A DNA stretch of 64,000 bases from JAWXCM01 sp034408745 (GTDB taxonomy: Bacteria > Acidobacteriota > Terriglobia > Bryobacterales > Bryobacteraceae), in assembly GCA_034408745.1 (NCBI GenBank), contig JAWXCM010000322.1, positions 6,426-70,425 on the forward strand. The letters are read 5' to 3'. The position numbers and the translations under genes were made by a program. The notes beneath the pieces are model-generated. The model ran no database searches. It worked only from the letters and a program-made list of their open reading frames with translations, and was not told the origin of the DNA. Below are positions 16,423 to 24,450 of the stretch, in pieces (position 1 is the stretch's first letter; every line of letters starts with the position of its first letter).

Positions 16423-17274
16423 CTATCCAGTTTTTGCGGGGGTTGTTGCCTGCACAATCGCCCGGATTTCTTCTTTCACATTCTCTGGTGCAAATACCGC
16501 GGTCTTCCAGTCGTCCTTAAATAACTTTTTCCGTCCCCGCTCTATGGCTTTCAGCGCGCCGTCGGAAAAAGGCGAACCGATATAGCCGAACAGAATACCG
16601 ATGTTCACGTTCATGTGGCCAAGGATGAAATCCATTGCCGCTTCGTGAGGGACGCCTCGCTTCACGGCCTCGTCAATGGCCTCACGAATAATCACCATGC
16701 AGGTAGCGACTGTGGTCTCGGACAGCGCAGGCTCAAGGATCGCCATCTGCTCGACAGTCACCCGGTGTGCGCGCATCACGGGTGCGAACATCTCGCGGCA
16801 GATTTGCTCACCCTTGGCGTAGTCGGATTCGGGGCCCTGCATCAGAGCGCAGACGATATGTTGTTTGGCCGCTATCGCGCCAAAAAAGTCACGCTTTGCT
16901 TCGGGCGTCACTTCATCGTTGACCACTGGCGGATGACACGGATGAGTCACGAAGTAGGTGATGTCGCCACGTTCCGGAAGTTGTTCTCCGAACGGTGCCG
17001 CGGGGTCCAGGCAGATGACCATGGCGCCTGGTCTTAATCCAGGAACAATGGTGGGCGCGACGCTTCCTATCAGGTTGTCGGGAAGGGCGAAGATCGCCAC
17101 ATCCGCTCCGGCCACAGCGTCCGAGTGCTCGGTGGGAAGCAGACCTCGTTCTGCCAGACGGGCGATTCCGGCAGGGCTTACTTCGACGTAGCACATGTGG
17201 TGTGACGTCTTCTTCATGTTGTCGGTGATGCGGCAGCCCATCTTGCCGCCTGCTCCGAATATGGCTATGGTCAT
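16423..17274 (-). CDS. apnO: NAD-binding oxidoreductase, probable D-apionate oxidoisomerase (ApnO-like)
   Basis: 283 residues from ATG 17274 (a TTG at 17280 is the alternative). An N-terminal Rossmann fold opens MTIAIFGAGGKMGCRITDN (residues 1-19), with ADVAIFALPDNLIGSVAP closing the nucleotide domain. The all-helical C-terminal half belongs to the phosphogluconate-dehydrogenase C-terminal class (EPALSETTVATCMVIIREAID, AAMDFILGHMNVNIGILFG). ApnO, the D-apionate oxidoisomerase giving 3-oxo-isoapionate, belongs to this class. It is the first gene of the - strand operon and faces the lactonase-like gene across 72 bp. A different sugar-acid dehydrogenase remains possible. Confidence 0.75.
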   Translation of the reverse strand: MTIAIFGAGGKMGCRITDNMKKTSHHMCYVEVSPAGIARLAERGLLPTEHSDAVAGADVAIFALPDNLIGSVAPTIVPGLRPGAMVICLDPAAPFGEQLPERGDITYFVTHPCHPPVVNDEVTPEAKRDFFGAIAAKQHIVCALMQGPESDYAKGEQICREMFAPVMRAHRVTVEQMAILEPALSETTVATCMVIIREAIDEAVKRGVPHEAAMDFILGHMNVNIGILFGYIGSPFSDGALKAIERGRKKLFKDDWKTAVFAPENVKEEIRAIVQATTPAKTG

Positions 17275-17346
17275 GTGCAACCGGTGTCGTGAATTAGTCT
17301 ATACCGGCTTTGTGCGGAACTGGGAGAAGCCTTGTAAAATCGGGGT
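17275..17346. promoter_or_regulatory. Divergent promoter region of the apiose-type gene set
   Basis: The only intergenic space between the two oppositely transcribed operons is 72 bp. It must hold both promoters and any operator. A TATAGAC-like element is visible on the - strand near 17298-17304. Arms CCGGT (17281-17285) and ACCGG (17303-17307) form a spaced inverted repeat. Neither is strong enough to name, and no regulator gene is encoded beside it. Confidence 0.4.
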
Positions 17347-18894
17347 TTGCCACAATCGACATTCAGAACCGGGCGGCTTTGCGTAGCGTACGACAGCGGC
17401 TCCCTTCGCTACTTTCGTGTCGGTGACACAGAGGTGCTGCGACACATTTACTTCGCTGTTCGCGATGAGGCGTGGCGGACCATTCCCCTGCGTGTCCTCC
17501 ACGAAGAGATATCGGCACGCCCCGACGGCTTTGAGATTGCCATTGAGGCCGAGCATCGCGAAGGCCCCATCGTCTTTCGCTGGACGGGGAACATCCGAGG
17601 CTCCGGGGATCGCGTCGAGTTTGCCGTGGAGGGGCAGGCAGAGTCGCGCTTTCTTAAGAACCGGATCGGGCTGTGCGTCTTGCATCCGGTGCGAGGCTGC
17701 GCGGGTCAGCCGTGTCGCGTGGTGCATGGCGACGGCTCTGTCACGGACGGCGCATTTCCGGAATTCGTGAGCCCTCACCAGCCATTCCTGGACGTTCGGT
17801 CGATAACGCACGATGCGGTGCCGGGCCTGGCGACCACGGTCTCGTTTGAAGGCGACGTGTTTGAAACTGAGGACCAGCGCAACTGGACCGACGGCTCATT
17901 TAAGACATACTCGACCGCCCTGGCGCTGCCTTTTCCGGTCGAGGTGGAGGCTGGCTGGCGAGTGCGGCAAAGCGTCGTTGTGGAACTGTCGGGCGAGGCC
18001 GCGGTGACCGTGCGCGTGGACGAAGGCGCAAGTGTTCCGTGGCCGGCGGTCGGAACGGCGGCTTCGTCGACATCCGCCGACCTGACCGGACTGGGCCTGC
18101 GCCACGTGCGTGTCAACCTCGACTTACAACTCGACGGCTGGGTTGAGCGAATAGCCGAAGGCGCCGCCTTTGGACTGCCTCTGGAGGTAGCCGTGCACGC
18201 CTCGTCCGTGGCCGAACTCGCGGTGGTTCGTGAGGCATGCTCGGGCGTCGAAGTGGCCCGCTGGATTGTGTTTGGGGTGGACGCATCGGATGCTAAAGAA
18301 GTGTTTGGAGGCGAGGTGGGCAGTGGTTCGAGTTCTAATTTCGTCGAACTGAACCGGAGGCGCGAAACGGCGTCGGGTGCGGACTTCGCGGTGTTTGGCA
18401 TGAGCCCGCAGGTGCACGGTGTCGACGCGTTGACCATTGTTGAGACGCTGGAGGGACAGGGCGACGCGGTGCGCTCCGCGCTGCAGTTCGCCTCGCGCGT
18501 TGCGATCTCACCGGTCCAGTTGCTTTCCGGCGGGGGCGTGGATGAGCGTCAGGGCTCGGCATTTGTCGCGGCCTGGACGATTGGGAGTCTGGCGACGCTG
18601 GCCGGGGCGGGAGCGTCCAGCGTCACCTACTTCGATGCCGCCGGAGCGCGTGGGATCGTCGGTACGCCCGTTGAAAGTGTGTTCGGTGCAATCGCCGAAT
18701 TCACCCCCGAATCGCTGGTTCGTGCTGAGGTGTCGGAGCCGCTGCGACTGGCTGTGCTGGTGCTCGCCAACGCGGACCGCCGCCGGGTGCTTCTCGGAAA
18801 TCTGACGAGCGATCCAGTGGTGGTCCGTGTTTCCGAGCCGTACGGGATCGAGATGACGCTCGGAGCGTACGACGTCGTGCAGGTCGACCGGTGA
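17347..18894 (+). CDS. apnL: Probable D-apionolactone lactonase (ApnL-like)
   Basis: 515 residues from a TTG start. No signal peptide, so cytoplasmic. The N-terminal region (LCVAYDSGSLRYFRVGDTEV, RNRIGLCVLHP-like KNRIGLCVLHPV at 105-116, HGDGSV, FPEFVSPHQPF at 138-147, GDVFETEDQRNWTDGSFKTY at 169-188) follows the pattern I associate with D-apionate lactonase ApnL, which opens apionolactone to apionate. A beta-sandwich N-terminus, a TIM-barrel-like middle and a short beta C-terminus are expected. It overlaps the Gfo/Idh/MocA gene by 4 bp. The adjoining ApsD-, ApnO- and OiaC-like genes reinforce the call. Confidence 0.72.
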   Translation: MPQSTFRTGRLCVAYDSGSLRYFRVGDTEVLRHIYFAVRDEAWRTIPLRVLHEEISARPDGFEIAIEAEHREGPIVFRWTGNIRGSGDRVEFAVEGQAESRFLKNRIGLCVLHPVRGCAGQPCRVVHGDGSVTDGAFPEFVSPHQPFLDVRSITHDAVPGLATTVSFEGDVFETEDQRNWTDGSFKTYSTALALPFPVEVEAGWRVRQSVVVELSGEAAVTVRVDEGASVPWPAVGTAASSTSADLTGLGLRHVRVNLDLQLDGWVERIAEGAAFGLPLEVAVHASSVAELAVVREACSGVEVARWIVFGVDASDAKEVFGGEVGSGSSSNFVELNRRRETASGADFAVFGMSPQVHGVDALTIVETLEGQGDAVRSALQFASRVAISPVQLLSGGGVDERQGSAFVAAWTIGSLATLAGAGASSVTYFDAAGARGIVGTPVESVFGAIAEFTPESLVRAEVSEPLRLAVLVLANADRRRVLLGNLTSDPVVVRVSEPYGIEMTLGAYDVVQVDR

Positions 18895-19916
18895 AGCCGC
18901 TTCGGTTCGCGCTGTTCGGGGCTGGATTCTGGTCGCGATTCCAGTTGGCGGGCTGGATGGAGGTCGGTGGCGTGGAGTGCGTCGCCATCTATAACCGTAC
19001 GCTGGCCAGGGCCGAACGGCTCGGAGCGGAGTTCGGTGTGGCCAGAGTGTACGACGATCCATCGGCTCTGCTCGACCGCGAACAAGTCGACTTCGTCGAC
19101 ATTTGTACCAGCGCGGACACGCACCCGGGATTGGTCCACCTGGCGGCGTCGCGGGGCCTGCCGGTTATCTGCCAGAAGCCGATGGCCGAGAGCCTCGACA
19201 CTGCTGAAGCGATGATCGGCGCGTGCCACAGCGCGGGCGTTCCGTTCCTCGTGAACGAGAACTGGCGCTGGCAGACGCCCATTCGCCGGCTGAAAACCCT
19301 TCTGGACGAGGGACGCGTCGGACGCCCATTTCGAGCCCGCCTTCGCATGGTGAGCGGCTTCCCGGTGTTCGCAAATCAACCATTCCTTCGGGACCTGGAG
19401 CAGTTCTTACTTGTCGATATAGGCAGCCATATTTTGGATGTTTCCCGGTTTTTGTTTGGCGAAGCGGAAACCGTGTACGCGCATTTGTCGCGGAATCAGG
19501 GAGATATCCGAGGCGAGGACGTCGCGACGGTGATGCTTCGAATGCAGTCGGGTGCGTCTGTGGTTTGCGAGATGGGGTACCCGGGCTCGCCTCATGAGGA
19601 CGACAGGTTCCCTCAGACCTACGCGTTTATTGAAGGTGACGGCGGTTCCATCAGCCTGTCCCGCGACTATGTAATCCGTGTTGTGGACGCGACTGGAGTG
19701 CATGAGGAGCGCGCGGTTCCGCCACACTATTCGTGGGCCGATCCCGCCTACGACGTGGTGCACTCCAGCATCGTCCCGTGTCAGCGAGATCTGCTTGCCG
19801 GGCTTCGAGGCGCAAAGGTTGCTGAAACTACGGGAGAGGACAATTTGCTGACCATGCGGCTGGTCTATGGCGCGTACGAGTCGGCGTCCAGGGACAGCGT
19901 GATCTATGTTGCGTGA
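18891..19916 (+). CDS. apsD: Gfo/Idh/MocA family oxidoreductase, probable D-apiose dehydrogenase (ApsD-like)
   Basis: 341 residues starting with a GTG that overlaps the lactonase stop by 4 bp. The Rossmann motif is FGAGFWSRFQLAGW (9-22). The catalytic-lysine motif reads CQKPMAES, with Gln replacing the usual Glu of EKP. Next comes VNENWRWQTPIRRL, then the C-terminal sheet domain with DIGSHILDVSRFLFGE. ApsD oxidises D-apiose to apionolactone with NAD+, and this protein's Q-K-P and N-E-N-W-R features fit my memory of that group. A different sugar dehydrogenase of this large family cannot be excluded. The gene's end overlaps the GH97 start by 11 bp. Confidence 0.72.
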   Translation: MKPLRFALFGAGFWSRFQLAGWMEVGGVECVAIYNRTLARAERLGAEFGVARVYDDPSALLDREQVDFVDICTSADTHPGLVHLAASRGLPVICQKPMAESLDTAEAMIGACHSAGVPFLVNENWRWQTPIRRLKTLLDEGRVGRPFRARLRMVSGFPVFANQPFLRDLEQFLLVDIGSHILDVSRFLFGEAETVYAHLSRNQGDIRGEDVATVMLRMQSGASVVCEMGYPGSPHEDDRFPQTYAFIEGDGGSISLSRDYVIRVVDATGVHEERAVPPHYSWADPAYDVVHSSIVPCQRDLLAGLRGAKVAETTGEDNLLTMRLVYGAYESASRDSVIYVA

Positions 19917-21744
19917 GCTCTCGTTGATGTGCTCGCTGGCCGTTTGTGCCGTCGCCGAGCCACTGGTATTGTTGTCGCCGGATGGCAACGTGCGCGTGTC
20001 ATTCGACCTCCGCGACGGCCGGCCAGTGTACTCGGTTGCCTTCGGTGGGCGGGAGGTAATCGCAGCGTCAGGGCTCGGACTGGTGCCGGAAGGGGCAGCG
20101 CGGCTCGACTCCCGCATGACAGTGGTGCGAAGCGATTCGTCCGGGCACAGCGGCACCTGGCGGCCCGTTTATGGAGAGCGGTCGGAAATTCCGGATAAAT
20201 ACCGATCGTTGACCGTTGTTTTGCGCGAGGATATTGCGCCGCGCCGGGAATTATCTCTGGAGTTTCGAGCCTACGACGAAGGGATCGCCCTGCGTTACGT
20301 CGTCCCGGCCGCACTCACAGTCGGTGAGGAGCTCACGGAGTTTCATTTTCCGGCGGGAACATTCGCGTGGGAGACGCAGCGTGCACAGGAGCTGTATAAG
20401 CGGGTTGACGTATCGCAGATGTCGCGATCCAGCGAGCGGCCGTTGCTGCTCGAACTGCCGGGTGGACTCTGGGCTGCTGTAGCGGAGGCGGGAGTCGAAA
20501 ATTATGCATCCATGTTCCTCGCCGGCCTGGGGCCGAAGGCGAACGGCGTAATTTCGAGACTGATGGGACCGGTTCGACGCGACGGACCATTCCACTCGCC
20601 GTGGCGTGTGGTGCTGATCGGCTCCCGACCCGGAGCCTTGCTGGAGCACAACTACCTTTTGCTGAACCTGAGCCCGGAGTCGCGGGTCGCCAACACGTCA
20701 TTCGTGAAACCAGGGAAGGTGCTTCGCGAGGTAACGTTGTCTACGCGAGGGGGCAGGGAGGCCATCGACTTCGCGGCGAAGAACGGGATTCAATATATCG
20801 AGTACGACGCGGGTTGGTACGGGCACGAGTATGAGGAGCAGTCCGATGCACGGACCGTGAATATCGATCCCCAGCGCCTGCGAAAGGAGCCCGAGTATCA
20901 GGGACTCGATTTGAGAAATGTGATTGATTACGGCAAGTCGAAGGGTATCGGTGTGTTCCTGTACGTGAACCGGCGGGCGATGGAGCGGCAACTGGATGAG
21001 ATCCTGCCGTTGTACCAAAACTGGGGTGTTTCGGGTGTCAAGTACGGATTCGTGAACGTGCATGCACAGGGCTGGACCACGTGGTTGTACAACGCTGTCG
21101 CTAAAGCGGCGAAGTACGGTCTGATGCTGGATATTCACGATGAATTTCGGCCAACGGGGATGTCGAGGACCTGGCCCAATTTAATGACGCAGGAGGGAAT
21201 TTTGGGAAATGAGGGGTTCCCCGATGCGACTCACAGCACGATTCTTCCATTTACCCGCATGCTGGCAGGGGCCGCCGATTACACATTCTGCTGGCTTAGT
21301 CCCAGGCTGAAGAACACATGGGGCCACCAGCTTGCAATGACGGTGGTGATTTACAGCCCTCTGCAGTTCGTCTACTGGTATGACCGACCGGCTGAACTCA
21401 CAGCGGCTGGCGAGTCCCCCGGCATGGAGTGGTTTCGGCGTGTGCCGACCGTATGGGATGACACGCGAGTAGTAGACGGTCAGCCAGGCGAGTTTGCGGT
21501 TGTGGCCCGGCGAAAGGGTGCCGAATGGTATGTCGGTGCGGTCACAAACGAGTCGCAGCGCGAGGTGAGACTCCCGCTCGAAATGCTGGAGTCCGGCCGT
21601 AAATATTTCGCCACCGTGTACGCCGACGGGTCAGGGCCTAAGGACATCCGCAAGTCGGTCAGCACGGTGCGGCGCGGCGACGTGCTGACGCTTTCCCTCG
21701 CGGCGCGTGGTGGTGCGGCGGTGGTTGTTTCCGAGGCTCGGTAG
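19906..21744 (+). CDS. GH97 family glycoside hydrolase (alpha-glucosidase/alpha-galactosidase type)
   Basis: 612 residues. A short signal peptide (about 1-17) precedes a GH97 N-terminal beta-sandwich (SPDGNVRVSFDLRDGRPVYSV, LEFRAYDEGIALRY). The catalytic barrel has FVKPGKVLREVTLSTRGG, YIEYDAGWYGHE, GIGVFLYVNRRAMERQLDEI, GVKYGFVNVHAQ, DIHDEFRPTGMSRTWPNL and MTQEGILGNEGFPDA, followed by a C-terminal sandwich. Family activity is hydrolysis of alpha-glucosides or alpha-galactosides in the periplasm. The VKYGFVNV loop has no obvious Asp nucleophile of the retaining subgroup. Translational coupling to the apiose dehydrogenase suggests the natural substrate may be an apiose-containing glycan or glycoside. 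Confidence 0.88.
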   Translation: MLRELSLMCSLAVCAVAEPLVLLSPDGNVRVSFDLRDGRPVYSVAFGGREVIAASGLGLVPEGAARLDSRMTVVRSDSSGHSGTWRPVYGERSEIPDKYRSLTVVLREDIAPRRELSLEFRAYDEGIALRYVVPAALTVGEELTEFHFPAGTFAWETQRAQELYKRVDVSQMSRSSERPLLLELPGGLWAAVAEAGVENYASMFLAGLGPKANGVISRLMGPVRRDGPFHSPWRVVLIGSRPGALLEHNYLLLNLSPESRVANTSFVKPGKVLREVTLSTRGGREAIDFAAKNGIQYIEYDAGWYGHEYEEQSDARTVNIDPQRLRKEPEYQGLDLRNVIDYGKSKGIGVFLYVNRRAMERQLDEILPLYQNWGVSGVKYGFVNVHAQGWTTWLYNAVAKAAKYGLMLDIHDEFRPTGMSRTWPNLMTQEGILGNEGFPDATHSTILPFTRMLAGAADYTFCWLSPRLKNTWGHQLAMTVVIYSPLQFVYWYDRPAELTAAGESPGMEWFRRVPTVWDDTRVVDGQPGEFAVVARRKGAEWYVGAVTNESQREVRLPLEMLESGRKYFATVYADGSGPKDIRKSVSTVRRGDVLTLSLAARGGAAVVVSEAR

Positions 21745-21750
21745 ACGCGG

Positions 21751-23376
21751 TTACCGCATCGGCAACCGCTTATCCGTTCCGTAAATTGTAAGCAACGGGT
21801 GCTTCACCCATGCCCGGTATTCGTAAATACCGTCGGCGTTGAGGTTCGGCACGCTCAGCGTGAACGGCCCAGTCGCGGACATGGTCTTCGACGGGCCCGG
21901 CTGCCATGGAATCGAACGGTCGCTCGCGTCCAGGCCGACGATACTGCGGTACTCGAATCCGACCTCCAGACTGGTTGTCTTTCCCATATCCTGCAGGTTG
22001 CCGGTGAGAGTCGCTGTGCTGGTTGCCCGGTCGAACTTCGCGCTGCTGGTCTCAACCTTCGGCGGCGTCAGGGACGGCTTCACGCCGGTGATCTTAAGAA
22101 CGACTGGATTCGGCCATCGGCTGTTGTCCTGCAGCCGGTGGGTGAACATGGCTCGCACGTGCAGACCGTCGCTCTCCTGTTTGAAGGTCGGCGCGGGATT
22201 TACTTCGGGCCGGTATTCCAGCACGCGTCCGTTCTGACCCAGCACGCTGACCTGCGTCTTATCCGTGGCGAGCACGCTCTTCAGCACGAAGTCCTTCCAC
22301 TGTCCGCGGGTCCAGCGCTGCGGCGTTTGTTTCACGATGGCGTAAATAGTGTCTTCATTCTTCGCTCGGGTGAACCAGATATTCTGTTCATTCGTGATTA
22401 CCCAGGGGCGCACGCCGTAGATACATTCCTGATTGACCTGCATCCAGAGAGCGACCTCGCGAAGCCGCTCTTCCTGCTCGATCGGGAGCTCGCCATCGGG
22501 CTTGGGACCGATATTCAGGAGCAGATTGCCGCCCTTGGCACGGGTCTCCACCAGAATGTCGATGACCTGTCCCCCAGTCTTGTAGTTTTCGTTCTGCGGC
22601 TGATACTGCCAGGCTGTGCCCATGGTGAAGTTGGCTTCCCACGCACCTTCCAGCGGGATGCCAGGAACATACAACTCGGGTGTCTGAATGGCGCCGCGCG
22701 TTACGATGGTGTTGGGTTGCAGTTTCCACGCGAGGTCGCGCAGACCCTCCGGTTCCCCATCAAAAAACAGGATGTCGATCGGCCCGTACTTCGTCATCAG
22801 CTCGCGAACCTGGTCCTGATCGAGCTTCATCAGGCCCGGGTTAGCCTTTGGCTGAACAGAGGAAATATTTCTCTGGATATCGATCTTATTTTTCCAAAGC
22901 CACCAGAAATCGTCGGGTGAATGATAAAGGCCGGGCATGATGCCCTGCGCCCGGAAGGCGTCGAGCAGTTCCCGCGTGATGTCCCGTCGAAACGGCGTGT
23001 TCATCACGCCGAAGTTGGTGGTCTTTGTATCCCACATGGCGAAGCCCGAGTGGTGCTTCGCCGTGAAAACGACGTAGCGGATTCCAGCAAGCTTGGAGAG
23101 CGCGGCCCAGTCCTGCGGGTGAAATTTCCTGGGGTTGAATGTCTTCGGGAGATCGTTGAAGAACCGGTTGGTGTACGCCTCGTCGGCCCCGGCCAGCGAG
23201 TGCGAGATCACGACTCCGGTTTGCGAATCCACAGACCAGTGGATAAAAAGCCCAAAGCCCAAATCACGGAACCATTCGAGGCGTTCCGGCTTGTTGAGCG
23301 ATCCCGGAGGCGTCAGGTTTTGGGCTGCCGAAACGGCGGTCAGCAGGAGTGCTGCAAGTATGGTTCTTCGAGACAT
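21751..23376 (-). CDS. GH29 family alpha-L-fucosidase, secreted
   Basis: 541 residues from ATG 23376, giving a clean signal peptide (MSRRTILAALLLTAVSAAQ). GH29 barrel motifs: FGLFIHWSVDS (42-52), RYVVFTAKHHSGFAMWDTKT (100-119) and RDITRELLDAFRAQGIMPGLY. The nucleophile is expected at D206 in DILFFDGEPEG. A C-terminal beta domain extends from about 350. The enzyme removes alpha-linked fucose from glycans in the periplasm or outside. The gene is convergent with GH97 (6-bp gap) and divergent from the Tat protein at 23475. Upstream in-frame codons would take the start far across the divergent promoter, so the internal ATG was chosen. Confidence 0.92.
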   Translation of the reverse strand: MSRRTILAALLLTAVSAAQNLTPPGSLNKPERLEWFRDLGFGLFIHWSVDSQTGVVISHSLAGADEAYTNRFFNDLPKTFNPRKFHPQDWAALSKLAGIRYVVFTAKHHSGFAMWDTKTTNFGVMNTPFRRDITRELLDAFRAQGIMPGLYHSPDDFWWLWKNKIDIQRNISSVQPKANPGLMKLDQDQVRELMTKYGPIDILFFDGEPEGLRDLAWKLQPNTIVTRGAIQTPELYVPGIPLEGAWEANFTMGTAWQYQPQNENYKTGGQVIDILVETRAKGGNLLLNIGPKPDGELPIEQEERLREVALWMQVNQECIYGVRPWVITNEQNIWFTRAKNEDTIYAIVKQTPQRWTRGQWKDFVLKSVLATDKTQVSVLGQNGRVLEYRPEVNPAPTFKQESDGLHVRAMFTHRLQDNSRWPNPVVLKITGVKPSLTPPKVETSSAKFDRATSTATLTGNLQDMGKTTSLEVGFEYRSIVGLDASDRSIPWQPGPSKTMSATGPFTLSVPNLNADGIYEYRAWVKHPLLTIYGTDKRLPMR

Positions 23377-23396
23377 GCTGGAAGGCTTATCGTAAT

Positions 23397-23404
23397 CGTT
23401 AACG
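23397..23404. promoter_or_regulatory. CGTTAACG dyad between fucosidase and Tat-protein genes
   Basis: An 8-bp perfect palindrome lies 20 bp upstream of the fucosidase ATG in the 98-bp divergent gap. The same octamer occurs 20 bp upstream of the FucP-type transporter (27496-27503). Both are flanked by A/T-rich bases and followed by -AG-. LacI/GntR-class sugar repressors use dyads of this sort. The motif is short, so it is only a candidate. Confidence 0.35.
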
Positions 23405-23474
23405 CAGTCCGGGTGCAATCCCCAGGAGAGGCAGGCTTGCGTCGCGCCCCCCGGAAGCGATACAGTCGGCGCAG

Positions 23475-24401
23475 ATGGATCGGCGTAGTTTCCTGGGATC
23501 CTCAGCCGCGCTGGCTGGTGTCGGATCCTCCCTGGGCCCTCCGGCTCTGGCATCTCCCCCTGCTGGTGAATTGCCTCGCATTCCCTTTCGCGGCCGGGAA
23601 TTGACCCGGCTCGCAATTGGTTCGAATCCATTTTACGGATATTCGCACTTCAATCCGATCATGGATTCCTGCATGCGGGAGTGGTACACGCAGGACCGCC
23701 GGATAGCCGTGCTGAAGGAAGCCGAGGCAGCGGGAATCAATCTGTGGCAAGTCCACTACAACGATCCGACTGTCGATGACTGGAAGCGTTATCGTGCCGA
23801 AGGCGGCAAGATGAATGTGTTGCTTCTGGCCGACTTCGAGCTGATGAAAAACTGGAAACTGCTGCCTGAGGTCGCGAAACTGCAGCCCATCGGCATCGGT
23901 CATCATGGCAACCGCACGGACGAGCGATTCCGCGAAAAGCGTATGGACATTGTGCAGGACTTCACCAAAGCCGTCCACGATGCTGGCGTGCCCGCCGGTG
24001 TGTCCATGCATAACCCAGCCGTGATGGAGTTCATCGAGGACAAAGGATGGGCTGTCGATTACTACATGACGTGCCTCTACCGCGTGAGCCGCACAGTGGA
24101 GGAAACGCGCGCCGAGTTCGGCGAAGCGTCGCTGGGAGAGTCGTTCATGGAGAACGACCCGGTCCGCATGACGGCCATGGTGCGGCGGACGTCAAAGACG
24201 TGCTTCGCCTTCAAGCTGCTGGGAGCTGGTCGAAATGCCACACGGCCTGAGCGCGTGGAGAAGGCTTTCCGTTTTGCGTTTGAAAACATTAAACCGAGGG
24301 ACGGCGTCATCGTTGGCATGTTCCCCAGGTACCGCGATGAGGTTCGGGAGAATGTAGCACTGGTTCGGCGAGTGCTCTCAGGCGGGGTCAAAACAACCTG
24401 A
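23475..24401 (+). CDS. Tat-exported protein of unknown function, aldo/keto-reductase-like barrel
   Basis: 308 residues. The Tat signal MDRRSFLGSSAALAGVGSSL is clear. The remainder looks like a TIM barrel (RGRELTRLAIGSNPFYGYSH, EAEAAGINLWQVHYN, GVPAGVSMHNPAVMEFI, YMTCLYRVSRTVEE, CFAFKLLGAGRNATRPE). The strand pattern and C-terminal VIVGMFPRYRDEVRENV recall aldo/keto reductases. The tetrad and NADPH-binding residues are not evident to me, so no activity is assigned. It shares a divergent promoter region with the fucosidase and may act on released sugars. Tat export suggests folding, perhaps with a cofactor, before transport. Confidence 0.8.
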   Translation: MDRRSFLGSSAALAGVGSSLGPPALASPPAGELPRIPFRGRELTRLAIGSNPFYGYSHFNPIMDSCMREWYTQDRRIAVLKEAEAAGINLWQVHYNDPTVDDWKRYRAEGGKMNVLLLADFELMKNWKLLPEVAKLQPIGIGHHGNRTDERFREKRMDIVQDFTKAVHDAGVPAGVSMHNPAVMEFIEDKGWAVDYYMTCLYRVSRTVEETRAEFGEASLGESFMENDPVRMTAMVRRTSKTCFAFKLLGAGRNATRPERVEKAFRFAFENIKPRDGVIVGMFPRYRDEVRENVALVRRVLSGGVKTT

Positions 24402-24450
24402 CCCGGAAGAGCTGGAATAGACTGTAGACAATCGGTTTTCTTTTAATCTC

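Noticed and set aside
14954..16585. A 543-codon + strand open frame opposite the OiaC- and ApnO-like genes
   Set aside because: The opposite strand encodes recognisable enzymes with conserved motifs; the + frame has no domain-like features.
24402..24450. An operator or riboswitch before the adenylate kinase gene
   Set aside because: The 49-bp gap shows no convincing dyad, stem or conserved motif.
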